64,000 bases of DNA from a virus: the IMG/VR virus record IMGVR_UViG_3300032242_001655, positions 32,079-96,078 of that record. One strand, 5' to 3'. The position numbers and the translations under genes are program-made. Below are positions 23,159 through 31,960 of this stretch, in pieces (position 1 is the first letter of the stretch; each line of letters starts with the position of its first letter). The notes beneath the pieces are model-generated. The model was not told the origin of the DNA and ran no database searches. It worked only from the letters and a program-made list of their open reading frames with translations.

Positions 23159-23810
23159 AAAAAGCATTGCCTGTGCTAAAGAGTTTGAAAGACGTTTTAG
23201 AGAAACAGGAACATTAGAAGTTTCAAATATAGACGAAAGTGTAGGTTTATATGACCTTTCATTTTCATCTATGCGTTATCGGAGGGCACATCTTAGCATA
23301 GTTGATGCTCGAGAAACTAAAAATGTATGGATGCTACATGTAACAGTATTCCCTCACACAAATGACAGTGCTCCTATCTACGGGTTTGATATTGTAGCAG
23401 GTCCTAATAAAGTTAGCGGTGCGTTTCACGATTTCAGTAAAGCAGGTGATGCTGACCATTATATGATGAAGTGGTTTGCTAATTGGACTGACGAGTTAGA
23501 CTGGAATAAACGTAGAGAATTACCTGAGTGGGCAAAAAACATCTTTAGTGATAGCATAGTTGCTATAGGTGCAGTTGATGCAGAAGAACTGGGTTATTTT
23601 ACAGATTTAGGATTGTCTACACTTAATTACTATTTAGATAGGGTAGGAAACACTCAAGAAAGCGGATTTGATTATCATATGGCACAGAATCGCTACTGTT
23701 ATTATCAAAAGCAAAACCCACATACTCCCAAGGTATTGGTTAATTTAGGGTTCACAGAATCAAAGGCCAAAGAATTTATTGCTAACAATTTGTTTCCAGA
23801 ATTAGCATAA
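23142..23810 (+). CDS. Ferredoxin-dependent bilin reductase (PcyA/PcyX-like)
   Basis: 222 aa. HTNDSAPIYGFDIVAGPNKVSGAFHDFSKAG (residues about 65-97) follows the HY2/FDBR family layout: P-x-x-G-x-D, then a D-x-x-P/K region. A DPDPYLSVVQ-like end is replaced by QESGFDYHMAQNRYCYYQKQN. Size and partnership with heme oxygenase fit phage FDBRs such as PcyX. Reduces biliverdin to a bilin using host ferredoxin. Which bilin is made cannot be read from sequence. Confidence 0.7.
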   Translation: MSSVFEKSIACAKEFERRFRETGTLEVSNIDESVGLYDLSFSSMRYRRAHLSIVDARETKNVWMLHVTVFPHTNDSAPIYGFDIVAGPNKVSGAFHDFSKAGDADHYMMKWFANWTDELDWNKRRELPEWAKNIFSDSIVAIGAVDAEELGYFTDLGLSTLNYYLDRVGNTQESGFDYHMAQNRYCYYQKQNPHTPKVLVNLGFTESKAKEFIANNLFPELA

Positions 23811-23813
23811 ATA
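23806..23813 (+). promoter_or_regulatory. Late-type box CATAAATA, 5 bases before ATG
   Basis: CATAAATA overlaps the bilin-reductase stop; ATG at 23819 follows after TCGCT, with no ribosome site. Confidence 0.5.
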
Positions 23814-23818
23814 TCGCT

Positions 23819-24871
23819 ATGAGAGCAAAAGAATTTTTGTTAGAAAAAAAGTTATCTCCTGCAGATATATTAAAATATCCAAATTCTCCCAAGGATCGTT
23901 TACCTACCTTCCTTGAAAAAATCATAATGAAATCACCATTTACTCTATCAACTGGTGAAAAAGTTGTTATCGATCCCAATGAATTTGAACGTGTGGCATC
24001 CTGGTTTGACGGTCCAAGAACCACAAATCTCAAAATGAATACTGTTGATGGTCGATCAATTTCTTTTTCAGCATTAGAAAAGACCAAGGAGTTTGGTGGA
24101 GAACAAGCCGGCAAACGCGAAACTGTTGAACAAGGACAAATTGAAGGTATTGCTCAAGAATTAGAAGATGCCAAAGCCGGACGTCCATCAGTTCCGCTTG
24201 CGGTAGGCAATACCACAGTGAATGCCGCTACAGTTAGAAAAACTCCCGAACTGATTAATGGCCGTCAACCCAAAAGCGACATGACTGTGTATGACGAGAA
24301 TGATAATCCTGTAGCATGGGTAAGTCTCAAAGATGTAAAATTTAGATGGGGCGGGTGGAATCATATGATGCATCGTCCTGAAATAGCCGCATGGCTTGCT
24401 CGTATCAAAGCAATCGACGGCGGTGTTTTACAAAGCAAAGAATCATATGGATTACATGCCAGTGATGATATAAAGAATCTAATTGTATTTGGAAAAGATT
24501 TTGATTCTGGAAAATTTGGTATCAGCAATGTAAATGCTGTATTGATAGGGTGGACGCATATCAAGAAATCTGGAAAGAAATATATGTTGGCCGCAGACCA
24601 CATTTATCCAAATGGTGTAACACCTACTGGCGCACACGAACCTTACTTAGTTGTACGATACATGCTAGGTCGTTCAGATGTTGGACTCAAAAATGCTCGT
24701 GCTGAAACAAACACCAAAAGCGAGACTAGAAATGTCAAATGGCTTGACACTGATAAAGAAGTAAAATCTGTTGCCGAACCTAAAGTTAACCCAATAAAAC
24801 AGTCGGGACTCACACCCACGCCTGCTCAACAACAATTAGGCAAGCCGATGGGTGCCCCACCCGGACAATGA
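23819..24871 (+). CDS. Large phage protein, possibly nuclease-like
   Basis: 350 aa. Opens MRAKEFLLEKKL, a peptide common at starts of T4-like phage head-core or scaffold proteins. The central region has KSDMTVYDENDNPVAWVSLKDVKF (residues about 150-173): an Asp followed 14 residues later by S-L-K, compatible with a PD-(D/E)xK type core. The last 60 residues are Lys/Pro/Gln-rich. Promoter-start spacing predicts a leaderless late mRNA. Two readings (nuclease, or structural) remain open. Confidence 0.45.
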   Translation: MRAKEFLLEKKLSPADILKYPNSPKDRLPTFLEKIIMKSPFTLSTGEKVVIDPNEFERVASWFDGPRTTNLKMNTVDGRSISFSALEKTKEFGGEQAGKRETVEQGQIEGIAQELEDAKAGRPSVPLAVGNTTVNAATVRKTPELINGRQPKSDMTVYDENDNPVAWVSLKDVKFRWGGWNHMMHRPEIAAWLARIKAIDGGVLQSKESYGLHASDDIKNLIVFGKDFDSGKFGISNVNAVLIGWTHIKKSGKKYMLAADHIYPNGVTPTGAHEPYLVVRYMLGRSDVGLKNARAETNTKSETRNVKWLDTDKEVKSVAEPKVNPIKQSGLTPTPAQQQLGKPMGAPPGQ

Positions 24872-24872
24872 C

Positions 24873-25016
24873 ATGACTCCTGACCAAATGTGGAATTCTC
24901 TTGGATTCCAAGCCTGGCTAAAAAATCCCTGTATAGGTGATTGGTTAGACTATCAAGTTTGGTTAATGCTTAAGATTTATTTCTTACCCTATGAGATTAT
25001 GGGTAGTCAAGCGTAA
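24873..25016 (+). CDS. Small protein, 47 aa
   Basis: Begins one base after the upstream stop: MTPDQMWNSLGFQAWLKNPC then a Trp/Tyr/Leu-rich segment. It could attach to a membrane. Ends convergent with the minus-strand operon, overlapping its last gene by 10 bases. Not recognised. Confidence 0.4.
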   Translation: MTPDQMWNSLGFQAWLKNPCIGDWLDYQVWLMLKIYFLPYEIMGSQA

Positions 25017-25261
25017 GACTCTGGATAGTCGTATGAGGAGGGATTATCATACGACTCGTCTGGATTGTCGTAGACAACAGGTTCAGGAGCAGGTGGCGGA
25101 GCATAACTATGGTGAACTAACTCACCACTTTCATGATATACTTTTGAATCTCCTAATTTTGCTGAAAAACTAATAGCATCTTCAATATCTTGAAATTCTA
25201 GTTCTTCAACGTGTAAAAGTCCTTTGATCCATTTGAAAGATTTGACTTTGTGCTTACCCAT
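25007..25261 (-). CDS. Small phage protein with Tyr/Pro-rich tail, 84 aa
   Basis: The first 50 residues form a small alpha/beta unit (KVKSFKWIKGLLHVEEL, DIEDAISFSAKLGDSKVYHE). The tail is repeats of Asp/Tyr/Pro/Ser (YDNPDESYDNPSSYDYPE). Last gene of the minus-strand sugar operon. Similar T4-like proteins exist without a known role. Confidence 0.5.
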   Translation of the reverse strand: MGKHKVKSFKWIKGLLHVEELEFQDIEDAISFSAKLGDSKVYHESGELVHHSYAPPPAPEPVVYDNPDESYDNPSSYDYPESYA

Positions 25262-25263
25262 TG

Positions 25264-26388
25264 TTATTCCTCAGTGAAATATTTAGTCCAAATCTTAGCG
25301 GTTTTATTTGTATATTTTTTTAACGAACCTTGATGTAGTTTGACATTCATCCAAGACCAATTGTAGGCTGTCTTAAGTTTATTAGCAATTGTATCACTGT
25401 CAACAGGTACAGCAGAATAAGCAGGTATAGCCCATGGTATTTCTTTTTCAGTCCCCACCAATGGTACACCCTGACTGATTAGATCAGCACCTACAATATT
25501 AAATGTCTCACTAAAACTGACCTGAAGTCCTATGTCCATTGTGGCACAGAGTTCTAGAAATTCTTCTCTGGGTCGCCATTGATGGTTAACAAGTTCGTGC
25601 CCAGTGCTATGTAATTGTTGGAATAGGCCTTTAAGATTGTTAATCACTGGACTACCATTCATTTCAATACGTCCTGCATTTACGTGAAAGCGTAATTTTT
25701 TTCCTATACTGTCAGCAAATTCTATTGCGGCAAACGCTTGTAGCAAATGATTCTTTAACGGACGGATAGCACCGAAGCAGGCAATATCAATAGTATCTTT
25801 CTTTTTATCTATCTTTTTAGGTGATTTATAATCTTGTGGATAGTAGTTAGGCAAATAGATTACTTTTTTAGCAGTTGTGTCTGTATCCCACTTGTTGCGT
25901 ATCTTAAAATACATACTGATCTCGTCAAACATTCTTGGAGCATTTATGCCCAAAACAATGTTTTTAAAATCGCTGTAGTCTCCGATCCAGTCCATAGCAT
26001 TACCTTCTCCTGCCATAAATGGCATTTCTGAGTGTATGCGAATGATCCACGTAATATTAGGATGCAGTTTCTGTAAGATATAAAATTTATCTGGAACTAC
26101 CCAAAGAGCTTCTATAATAACGTGTGTAGGACAATGTGTTGTAACGAGCCTATCAATACAGTTATTGTCAATAGCAATTTCTAGATTGCTTTCAATACCT
26201 GCTTCAACAAGCATGTCGTTCATAAATTTAGCACTATTATATAGGCCGGTACTCAATCCAATATGAGAGTGAACTGCGGCGCTGTAGTCTTCGCGACGTT
26301 TGAGGATGAATAAAACTTTTTTCATAGGTGGTGGGGGAGTTGGTATGTCAATATTTAACAGCAACGAGATTACAGGACTATTAATCAC
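25264..26388 (-). CDS. GT4-like glycosyltransferase
   Basis: 374 aa from a GTG that overlaps the upstream stop, or 353 aa from the ATG at 26325 (MKKVLFILKRREDY), which is where the conserved sequence begins. GT-B fold: IDIACFGAIRPLKNHLLQAFAA starts the donor half, and SFSETFNIVGADLISQGVPLVGT (near residue 300) carries the E-based donor loop. Transfers an activated sugar. Part of a nine-gene operon that builds or modifies a glycan. Confidence 0.7.
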   Translation of the reverse strand: MINSPVISLLLNIDIPTPPPPMKKVLFILKRREDYSAAVHSHIGLSTGLYNSAKFMNDMLVEAGIESNLEIAIDNNCIDRLVTTHCPTHVIIEALWVVPDKFYILQKLHPNITWIIRIHSEMPFMAGEGNAMDWIGDYSDFKNIVLGINAPRMFDEISMYFKIRNKWDTDTTAKKVIYLPNYYPQDYKSPKKIDKKKDTIDIACFGAIRPLKNHLLQAFAAIEFADSIGKKLRFHVNAGRIEMNGSPVINNLKGLFQQLHSTGHELVNHQWRPREEFLELCATMDIGLQVSFSETFNIVGADLISQGVPLVGTEKEIPWAIPAYSAVPVDSDTIANKLKTAYNWSWMNVKLHQGSLKKYTNKTAKIWTKYFTEE

Positions 26389-27091
26389 GACGAATTATTT
26401 TTGCCAATCTTAAAAATTCAAATAATTTTAACCACATCCAACCAATATCAATTTCAAACCATTTACGACTAAGTTTAGGACTAGCAGGAGATAGGTGATG
26501 ATTATTGTGCAGTTCTTCCCCGCCAATAATGATACCCCAGGGACTTATATTACGACTTTGATCTTTTGTTTCACCGTTGCGATACCCCCACCAGTGTCCT
26601 ATGCCATTGATTACACCGGCCGCCCAAAATGGAATCCATATCATCTGTATAGCCCAGACCGCAATACCGATTGGACCAAATAACAATAAATCTATAATTA
26701 ACATTAAACTCACACCTAAAAAATTGTATTTGGAATAGATATTTCTTTCTACCCAATCGTTAGGAGTTCCTACCCCGTATTGATTAATCATTTCTGTATC
26801 TTTAGAGGCTCTACTATAAAGTAAAGCACCCTGTGTTAAAAGAGTCCAGATTCCAAATACATGAGGGCTATGTGGGTCTCCTTCTTGATCGCTGAACCTA
26901 TGATGTTTGCGATGTATGGCTACCCATTGTTGTGTAACCATACCAGTTGTTAGCCATAACCAAAAACGCATAAAGTGTTGAAGTACAGGATTAAATGTGA
27001 TACCTCGATGTGCCTGTCCTCTATGCAAAAATAAAGTCACACATACTATGGTAATATGCGTGACTATTAGTGTGTACAAAATGATATTCAT
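26381..27091 (-). CDS. Fatty acid desaturase
   Basis: 236 aa. Three histidine boxes: HRGQAH (23-28), HRKHH (60-64) and ELHNNHH (about 193-199), with three to four hydrophobic helices. This is the acyl-CoA/acyl-lipid delta-9 desaturase class, a di-iron membrane enzyme that introduces double bonds in acyl chains. A second desaturase is at 52753. Embedded in a sugar operon, so a glycolipid target is possible. Confidence 0.85.
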   Translation of the reverse strand: MNIILYTLIVTHITIVCVTLFLHRGQAHRGITFNPVLQHFMRFWLWLTTGMVTQQWVAIHRKHHRFSDQEGDPHSPHVFGIWTLLTQGALLYSRASKDTEMINQYGVGTPNDWVERNIYSKYNFLGVSLMLIIDLLLFGPIGIAVWAIQMIWIPFWAAGVINGIGHWWGYRNGETKDQSRNISPWGIIIGGEELHNNHHLSPASPKLSRKWFEIDIGWMWLKLFEFLRLAKIIRRD

Positions 27092-27107
27092 CTTGTACTT
27101 ATCTAAA

Positions 27108-28055
27108 TTACCAAATGAAGTTTTTGGTATAGTACTTAACGATTGATTTTAGTTCTTGATCAAACTTTGCTTCAGCAGTCCAGCCTAAATCTTGTAATTT
27201 TGTATCATCTATAGCATAACGAACATCTTGTCCTGCCCGTGTTACACCAAGGTCAAAGTATTGATTTGGGTCACCCTTGAAGCCCATTAATTTTACAATC
27301 TTAGTAGCAACCACAATATTTGCTTCTTCATAATTGCCTGAGATGTTATAAATCTCATTTACAATACCCATATCAATAATACGAATGACTGCGGCGGCTG
27401 TGTCGCTGGCATGTAGCCATGTACGTCTTGGTGTGCCTGCATTGTGTAAAGGAGCAGGTTTACCTAAACTCAGATACTTAATTGTGTGTGGAATAAACTT
27501 TTCTGTGTACTGCCCAATACCATAGTTATTGGTAGGACGAACAATAACATACGGAATGTTATAGGTTCTGGCAAATGCTGTGACCAACATATCAGCCGCG
27601 GCCTTTGTAGCAGAGTAAGGATTACTGGGTTTTAGGAGATCTTGTTCTGTATGAAATCCTTCTACAATATCACCGTAAACTTCATCAGTGGAGAAATGTA
27701 AGAGTGTGGGCATTTTAAACTTATAGTTGTCTTTAATCAACTTTAGCAAATGATGAACACCATCTATATTACTTTTTACAAACACATCGCTTGATGCTAT
27801 AGAATTGTCTACATGAGTTTCTGCGGCTGTATTAATAATGTAATCACATTCGTAGAGAATGTCTAAGTCATTAATGTCTTTTTTCTCAAAAACAAATTTA
27901 TCATATTGTAATAATTCTGGCAAAAGATTTTCATTTGCGGCATAGGTACATTTATCAATACCACGCACATACCAGCCCTGTTCTAAACAGGCTTTGGTTA
28001 CGTGATATCCGATAAATCCTAAACAACCTGTAACATAAACAACTTTTGTACTCAT
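27108..28055 (-). CDS. dTDP-glucose 4,6-dehydratase-like (RmlB-type SDR)
   Basis: 315 aa extended SDR. VTGCLGFIGYHV is the NAD-binding GxxGxxG; FSTDEVYGD (TDE catalytic segment) and NPYSATKAAADM (Tyr-x3-Lys) are RmlB-type, with RPTNNYGIGQYTEKFIP. Forms a 4-keto-6-deoxy nucleotide sugar. No RmlA is in the window. The start overlaps the stop of the next upstream gene by 4 bases. Confidence 0.85.
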   Translation of the reverse strand: MSTKVVYVTGCLGFIGYHVTKACLEQGWYVRGIDKCTYAANENLLPELLQYDKFVFEKKDINDLDILYECDYIINTAAETHVDNSIASSDVFVKSNIDGVHHLLKLIKDNYKFKMPTLLHFSTDEVYGDIVEGFHTEQDLLKPSNPYSATKAAADMLVTAFARTYNIPYVIVRPTNNYGIGQYTEKFIPHTIKYLSLGKPAPLHNAGTPRRTWLHASDTAAAVIRIIDMGIVNEIYNISGNYEEANIVVATKIVKLMGFKGDPNQYFDLGVTRAGQDVRYAIDDTKLQDLGWTAEAKFDQELKSIVKYYTKNFIW

Positions 28056-28534
28056 AATGCTCTCTTTAAATTTAGATAAGCAGGCTTATTGCTATTAATC
28101 CATTTTTTAAACTCTACTGTTAGATCTTCTAGGCCTGCAGGACGATGCTGTGAGATATTTGGCAGTGATTGTAATACCGTTCTATCATCATGTGCCCAAT
28201 GGCTCATCCCATCATGACTATAATCATAATCACGTCCTGATCCTAAAAGTTTGACAGGAATATTTTCGTGGTTTACATAATTACGCAAGAACTCAAAAGG
28301 ACGATACAATAAGAAACTACTCATTGAGTAGCAAACTGGAATCAAGCCTTCTTCTGCCATACCAATAGCAACACCGACCATAAGTTGTTCAGCGGCACCT
28401 ACATTGTAAAAACGATCTGGATATGCGTTACGAATGTGGTCTAAAATACCAAATCCTAAATCAGCAGTGACAACACGAACGCGATCATTGACTGACATTT
28501 CTTCTAATAATAATTGAGCGCACTCTTTTCTCAT
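28052..28534 (-). CDS. Transketolase C-terminal subunit
   Basis: About 160 aa starting with MRKECAQLLLEE. The start is placed at 28534, where ATGA overlaps the stop of the N-terminal subunit; a longer in-frame start would overlap far more. DLGFGILDHIRNAYPDRFYNVGAAEQLMVGVAIGMAEEG matches the Pyr domain of two-gene transketolases (conserved Glu in GAAEQ). With the N-subunit it transfers two-carbon units between sugars. Shorter than common transketolase halves (about 310 aa): it lacks the third domain. Confidence 0.8.
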   Translation of the reverse strand: MRKECAQLLLEEMSVNDRVRVVTADLGFGILDHIRNAYPDRFYNVGAAEQLMVGVAIGMAEEGLIPVCYSMSSFLLYRPFEFLRNYVNHENIPVKLLGSGRDYDYSHDGMSHWAHDDRTVLQSLPNISQHRPAGLEDLTVEFKKWINSNKPAYLNLKRAL

Positions 28535-29145
28535 TTTGTTAACTCCTCGTAGTCTGCTGGTTTCAACACATAGTAGTGTGTTAGCAGGTCTTTGGCAAAT
28601 GACCATTTGTATGGGTCACTGGTTCGAATATTGATTCTGGGTAAGAATGCTCGTAGTCTATTGATTAGGTATTCTGTATCAACAGGATCATATGCACTCA
28701 ATCCATTGATGTTAACATACACTTCAAGATTGTCTACAGGATGTTCTTGAATAAAACGTAGGCTTTCCCAAATGCTCCCTTCTGCGGCTTCTCCGTCACT
28801 AATCATGCAGTAGACTTTCTTGTCCGGAGTTGCTAAGGCATGTCCTACCGCAATAGGAAGCCCACTGCCTAAACTGCCTGTTGAACAGTACAAGTGATTG
28901 GGTAAATCTTTGCCTGGGTGGATACCGTGTTTGTGTAGAAGTTCTACAGGATCAACTCCGTAGTATTTTTCTAATACAACATACAGAGCGAGCCCTGCAT
29001 GTCCATTGCTGAGAATAAACACTTCATCGTCTTTGCGTTGAGCATAAATTTCTTCAATGATAGGAAGTGCACTCAGTGTACTACTAAGGTGGCTTAATTT
29101 TTCTTGATATGTAATATCAATGAGTCTTTGTTCTAATGTAGTCAT
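28531..29145 (-). CDS. Transketolase N-terminal (thiamine-binding) subunit
   Basis: 204 aa. ILSNGHAGLALYVVLEKY and GSLGSGLPIAVGHALA, then ISDGEAAEGSIWESL: GDGE-like ThDP-binding motif (here SDGE), with Asn about 25 residues later. Split transketolases of this kind work on unusual sugars in bacterial surface-glycan clusters. Encoded just before the C-subunit. Confidence 0.85.
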   Translation of the reverse strand: MTTLEQRLIDITYQEKLSHLSSTLSALPIIEEIYAQRKDDEVFILSNGHAGLALYVVLEKYYGVDPVELLHKHGIHPGKDLPNHLYCSTGSLGSGLPIAVGHALATPDKKVYCMISDGEAAEGSIWESLRFIQEHPVDNLEVYVNINGLSAYDPVDTEYLINRLRAFLPRINIRTSDPYKWSFAKDLLTHYYVLKPADYEELTK

Positions 29146-29146
29146 A

Positions 29147-29704
29147 TTAATTTTTAAAAATTACCAGCAGGCCTCTTTTACATTGCTCATCGGGTAATGA
29201 ACTCTTATTAAACAGCATATGTGATTTTTTCTGTTCTTTACATTTATCAAGTATCTCAAGAAGATTTTTAAATGCGTTAGCATCAAATACATTTACATCA
29301 TGATAGACTAATATACCACCGTCATTTAACAAGTTGTCATAAACATGTTCAAACCATTCTTGTGTATGATAGTGATCAGCATCGCTCATAATAAAATCAA
29401 ATTTTTTGTCGCAGTTAAGAACATAGTCTTTTTCTTCGCTTTTTACAATTTTAATTTTATCGCCATAGCGTTCGGGAAGTTCATGAGGAATCTCATATTG
29501 GAAATCTAAAAAGTTATCGACTAAGGTGTAGTCATACGGTTGTTGATTATATTCAAGACCTTCTAAGATACCATCTAAACTTCTTCCACCGCCTACTCCC
29601 ATTTCTAAAATAGTTGTAGGTTTTTGTGCTTTAACAAGTCCAGTTAATAACATAGCATGGCACTTGTCTATTTTTATGTTTTCATCTTGCCCAAATGGTA
29701 TCAT
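29147..29704 (-). CDS. SAM-dependent methyltransferase
   Basis: 185 aa class I methyltransferase. ILEMGVGGGRSLDGIL is motif I, and FDFIMSDADHYHTQEWFEHVY (D-A-D) matches motif II/IV of the Methyltransf_24 group. Likely methylates a sugar or glycolipid, given its operon. The start overlaps the epimerase stop by one base. Confidence 0.75.
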   Translation of the reverse strand: MIPFGQDENIKIDKCHAMLLTGLVKAQKPTTILEMGVGGGRSLDGILEGLEYNQQPYDYTLVDNFLDFQYEIPHELPERYGDKIKIVKSEEKDYVLNCDKKFDFIMSDADHYHTQEWFEHVYDNLLNDGGILVYHDVNVFDANAFKNLLEILDKCKEQKKSHMLFNKSSLPDEQCKRGLLVIFKN

Positions 29705-30534
29705 TATGCAGTCCTTTCATATGTTGCGGTATTGAAAAATTCTTTGATTCCTGATTCTATATCATATTGAGTTTCAAACCCGTATTGCTCTTTGGCATAA
29801 GTTGTATCACAAACCCACACTTCACTTTCAAATGATTTGGCCATACCTGATACAAGTTCTACAGGTGCTGTCTTGTCTAATATTTTTTCAATCATAGCAT
29901 GGATAGCCCAATTGGTCCAAGACTTACCAGATCCAAAGTTTACAATGTCACCTAACGGCTTATCATTTTTCTGAACCAATAAATCAATACCTCTAACAAA
30001 ATCATCTATGTATATAAAATCGTGAACACCATGAAACAGTTTCATTGGTTCATTTAAGTTAAATGCTCGCCACAGTCTTGGAAATAGTCTGTGTGGCTTT
30101 TCATACTTGCCATATACACTATATGGTCTTGCTACTGAAATGTCAAGATTGTATGTTCTTGCGTAGCCTTGGCATAAGAGTGTAGCGGCACCTTTAGTTG
30201 CTTGATACATATCAACAGGATTAATGCGATCTGTTTCTTTACTTGCTCTGGGCATAGGACCGTACTCAGCACTACTGCCTATCTGTACCATTTTGGTGTT
30301 GGGAAATTCTTTTGTGTATTCAAGGCAATCCTGTGTCCACAACACATTAGGAATCCACATGTCTTCTGCCTTGTATATCTCAGCCGCACAGTTAATAACT
30401 ACATCTGGTTTGAAATACTCTAGTTTAGCACGAACATCCATGTAGCGTTTGTGTTCAAACACTTCGTGTTCTTCGTAGTATTCCACAAGATTACGGCCCA
30501 CAAAACCCGAGGATCCTGTTATAAAAATTTTCAT
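29704..30534 (-). CDS. NAD-dependent sugar epimerase/dehydratase
   Basis: 276 aa extended SDR. ITGSSGFVGRNL cofactor motif, QIGSSAEYGPM, and MYQATKGAATLL with the Tyr-x3-Lys pair. Followed by RPYSVYGKYE and a typical SWTNWAIHAMIEKIL end. Resembles GDP- or UDP-sugar 4-epimerases/reductases. Coupled to the GT34 gene by a 4-base overlap. Confidence 0.8.
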   Translation of the reverse strand: MKIFITGSSGFVGRNLVEYYEEHEVFEHKRYMDVRAKLEYFKPDVVINCAAEIYKAEDMWIPNVLWTQDCLEYTKEFPNTKMVQIGSSAEYGPMPRASKETDRINPVDMYQATKGAATLLCQGYARTYNLDISVARPYSVYGKYEKPHRLFPRLWRAFNLNEPMKLFHGVHDFIYIDDFVRGIDLLVQKNDKPLGDIVNFGSGKSWTNWAIHAMIEKILDKTAPVELVSGMAKSFESEVWVCDTTYAKEQYGFETQYDIESGIKEFFNTATYERTA

Positions 30535-31181
30535 TTAACTACTCTTTCCAAATAAATTTTGGCAAGTTCTAAACGTTTTTCAAGTGAAGTACCGGGCCAA
30601 TGAATAAGCCAATCACCATGTTGCCATGTGCCGTCTGTACCTAAACAGTCAAACTTGCTTTGATGTGGATATAGACTGTTTTGGTAAGCGTTCAAATATC
30701 GCTGTGGAACAATTTTAATCTTACCCGCATTTTCTTCTAAGAATACAGAGTCGATCATAGCCTGTTGCTCATAAAAGTAATGATTAGCATATTGATCAAC
30801 AACTTCTGTAATGCTTTTCATGTAAGCACGACCCCATTCGGAATTTTTAATTAAGAAACTGTCGTTGTTGATTTCATTACAGTCTGTGGCCAAGATCAAA
30901 TCATATTCTGGAATGATCTTGTCTTCAATTTTAATGGTATGATTTGTAATCATAGCATCTGTACCAGTCCACCAAAACCATTCAATGTCTTGACGTTCTG
31001 TCATTAGATCTAGCATCCAGAAGATTTTTTCAAATCCAATCGGAATGCCACCTTTGAGTTTGTCTGTTTTTAGGATACCTTCGTATCCGTGTCGGTCACA
31101 ATAAATCTGTTTGTTCTGTGTCCAAGTCATATCTGCTAGGGGTTGATACTTTGCATCGTTTAGGCTAATAACTGCGTACAT
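30531..31181 (-). CDS. GT34-like glycosyltransferase
   Basis: 216 aa. FWWTGTDAMITN carries the D-x-D-like metal motif. EINNDSFLIKNSEWGRAYM, FYEQQAMID and NAYQNSLYPH...QHGDWLIHWPG follow the GMA12/MNN10 (GT34, galactosyl/xylosyl) layout. First gene of the minus operon; GAGGAAC ribosome site precedes the ATG. A phage glycan-building role is inferred. Confidence 0.7.
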   Translation of the reverse strand: MYAVISLNDAKYQPLADMTWTQNKQIYCDRHGYEGILKTDKLKGGIPIGFEKIFWMLDLMTERQDIEWFWWTGTDAMITNHTIKIEDKIIPEYDLILATDCNEINNDSFLIKNSEWGRAYMKSITEVVDQYANHYFYEQQAMIDSVFLEENAGKIKIVPQRYLNAYQNSLYPHQSKFDCLGTDGTWQHGDWLIHWPGTSLEKRLELAKIYLERVVK

Positions 31182-31202
31182 GAGTTCCTCTTTAATTTGT
31201 TT

Positions 31203-31209
31203 TATTTAC
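31203..31209 (-). promoter_or_regulatory. Late-type box GTAAATA on the minus strand
   Basis: Minus-strand GTAAATA about 22 bases before the GT34 ATG, divergent from the box at 31226. Confidence 0.35.
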
Positions 31210-31225
31210 TACGTATATAATGGGT

Positions 31226-31233
31226 ACTAAATA
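31226..31233 (+). promoter_or_regulatory. Late-type box ACTAAATA, 5 bases before ATG
   Basis: ACTAAATA ends at 31233, then TTTTT and the ATG at 31239; no ribosome site. Confidence 0.5.
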
Positions 31234-31238
31234 TTTTT

Positions 31239-31727
31239 ATGTTCTATAAACTTAATTGTAAGATCGATCCAGAAAAATTCCTATTGTATGAAGAGGAACA
31301 TCGTAAAAATTGGTTCCTTGACTTTGGGTTCGATACTATGCTAATGCCTCAGAAGATTTTAGAAGATCATACTTTAATGGATGTTATCAAAAAATTTCGA
31401 GGACAGGTTGTGATGTTGCGAATGCCCGAATGGCATTTTTACAATTTCCATGTTGATACAAAAAGACGTTGTGCTATAAATTCACTAGTAACAGGATACG
31501 ATAGCAATTCCTATTTTGGTAGTGATGTATACAAAAACGAAAAGTTGATACACGAGTTAGAAAAAATAGAACCGTTAAATTATACCTTAGGCTCTTGTTA
31601 TGTATTCAACACTAAGCATAGACATGGTGTTGTAAATCGAGCAAATATTAGGTTGACACTTAGCATAGGTTTCTATAATAATAGTTACGAAGAGGTGTTA
31701 GCCTACTGTCAACAAAGAGATTTATAA
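31239..31727 (+). CDS. 2-oxoglutarate/Fe(II) oxygenase-like (aspartyl/asparaginyl hydroxylase fold)
   Basis: 162 aa. His71 and Asp73 (NFHVDTKRRCAIN) give the metal-binding H-x-D and are followed by an aromatic/charge-matched strand. His129 (HRHGVVN) and Arg138 (NIRLTLSIGF) give the distal His and the 2-oxoglutarate Arg. This spacing matches aspartyl/asparaginyl beta-hydroxylases. Target unknown. The mRNA probably starts at the ATG. Confidence 0.6.
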   Translation: MFYKLNCKIDPEKFLLYEEEHRKNWFLDFGFDTMLMPQKILEDHTLMDVIKKFRGQVVMLRMPEWHFYNFHVDTKRRCAINSLVTGYDSNSYFGSDVYKNEKLIHELEKIEPLNYTLGSCYVFNTKHRHGVVNRANIRLTLSIGFYNNSYEEVLAYCQQRDL

Positions 31728-31752
31728 TGTGGCAAAAAAGCCACAGATCAGG

Positions 31753-31781
31753 TTGACAACGAGACTAAATAAACGTACAAT
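31753..31781 (+). promoter_or_regulatory. Sigma70 promoter TTGACA-17-TACAAT
   Basis: TTGACA (31753-31758), TACAAT (31776-31781), with CTAAATA (31764-31770) in the spacer. Serves the 42-aa gene. Confidence 0.6.
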
Positions 31782-31806
31782 AATACTTTAAGGAAAGTAA
31801 ACGCAA

Positions 31807-31935
31807 ATGAAAAACTGTTCGATACATTATTATACAAAGGCCAAACAGGCAGGCTTTATGCCCTCTGTATGGTTTGCGTCAAGTAATGATCGTACACAAG
31901 AGATTTGCCAGGGGTCCAAGGAGACCATAGTGTAA
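31807..31935 (+). CDS. Small protein, 42 aa
   Basis: MKNCSIHYYTKAKQAGFMPS...QGSKETIV. It has its own promoter, an AAGGAAAG ribosome site and a terminator soon after, so it is a one-gene transcript. Not recognised. Confidence 0.5.
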   Translation: MKNCSIHYYTKAKQAGFMPSVWFASSNDRTQEICQGSKETIV

Positions 31936-31960
31936 AGAAACACTAACTAACTCCAAAGGA

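Noticed and set aside
21393-23810. Cyanophage origin from bilin genes
   Set aside because: Bilin genes occur in other phages; no psbA, psbD, hli or phycobilisome gene is here, and the tmRNA tag and TctC fit proteobacteria better. Not fully excluded.
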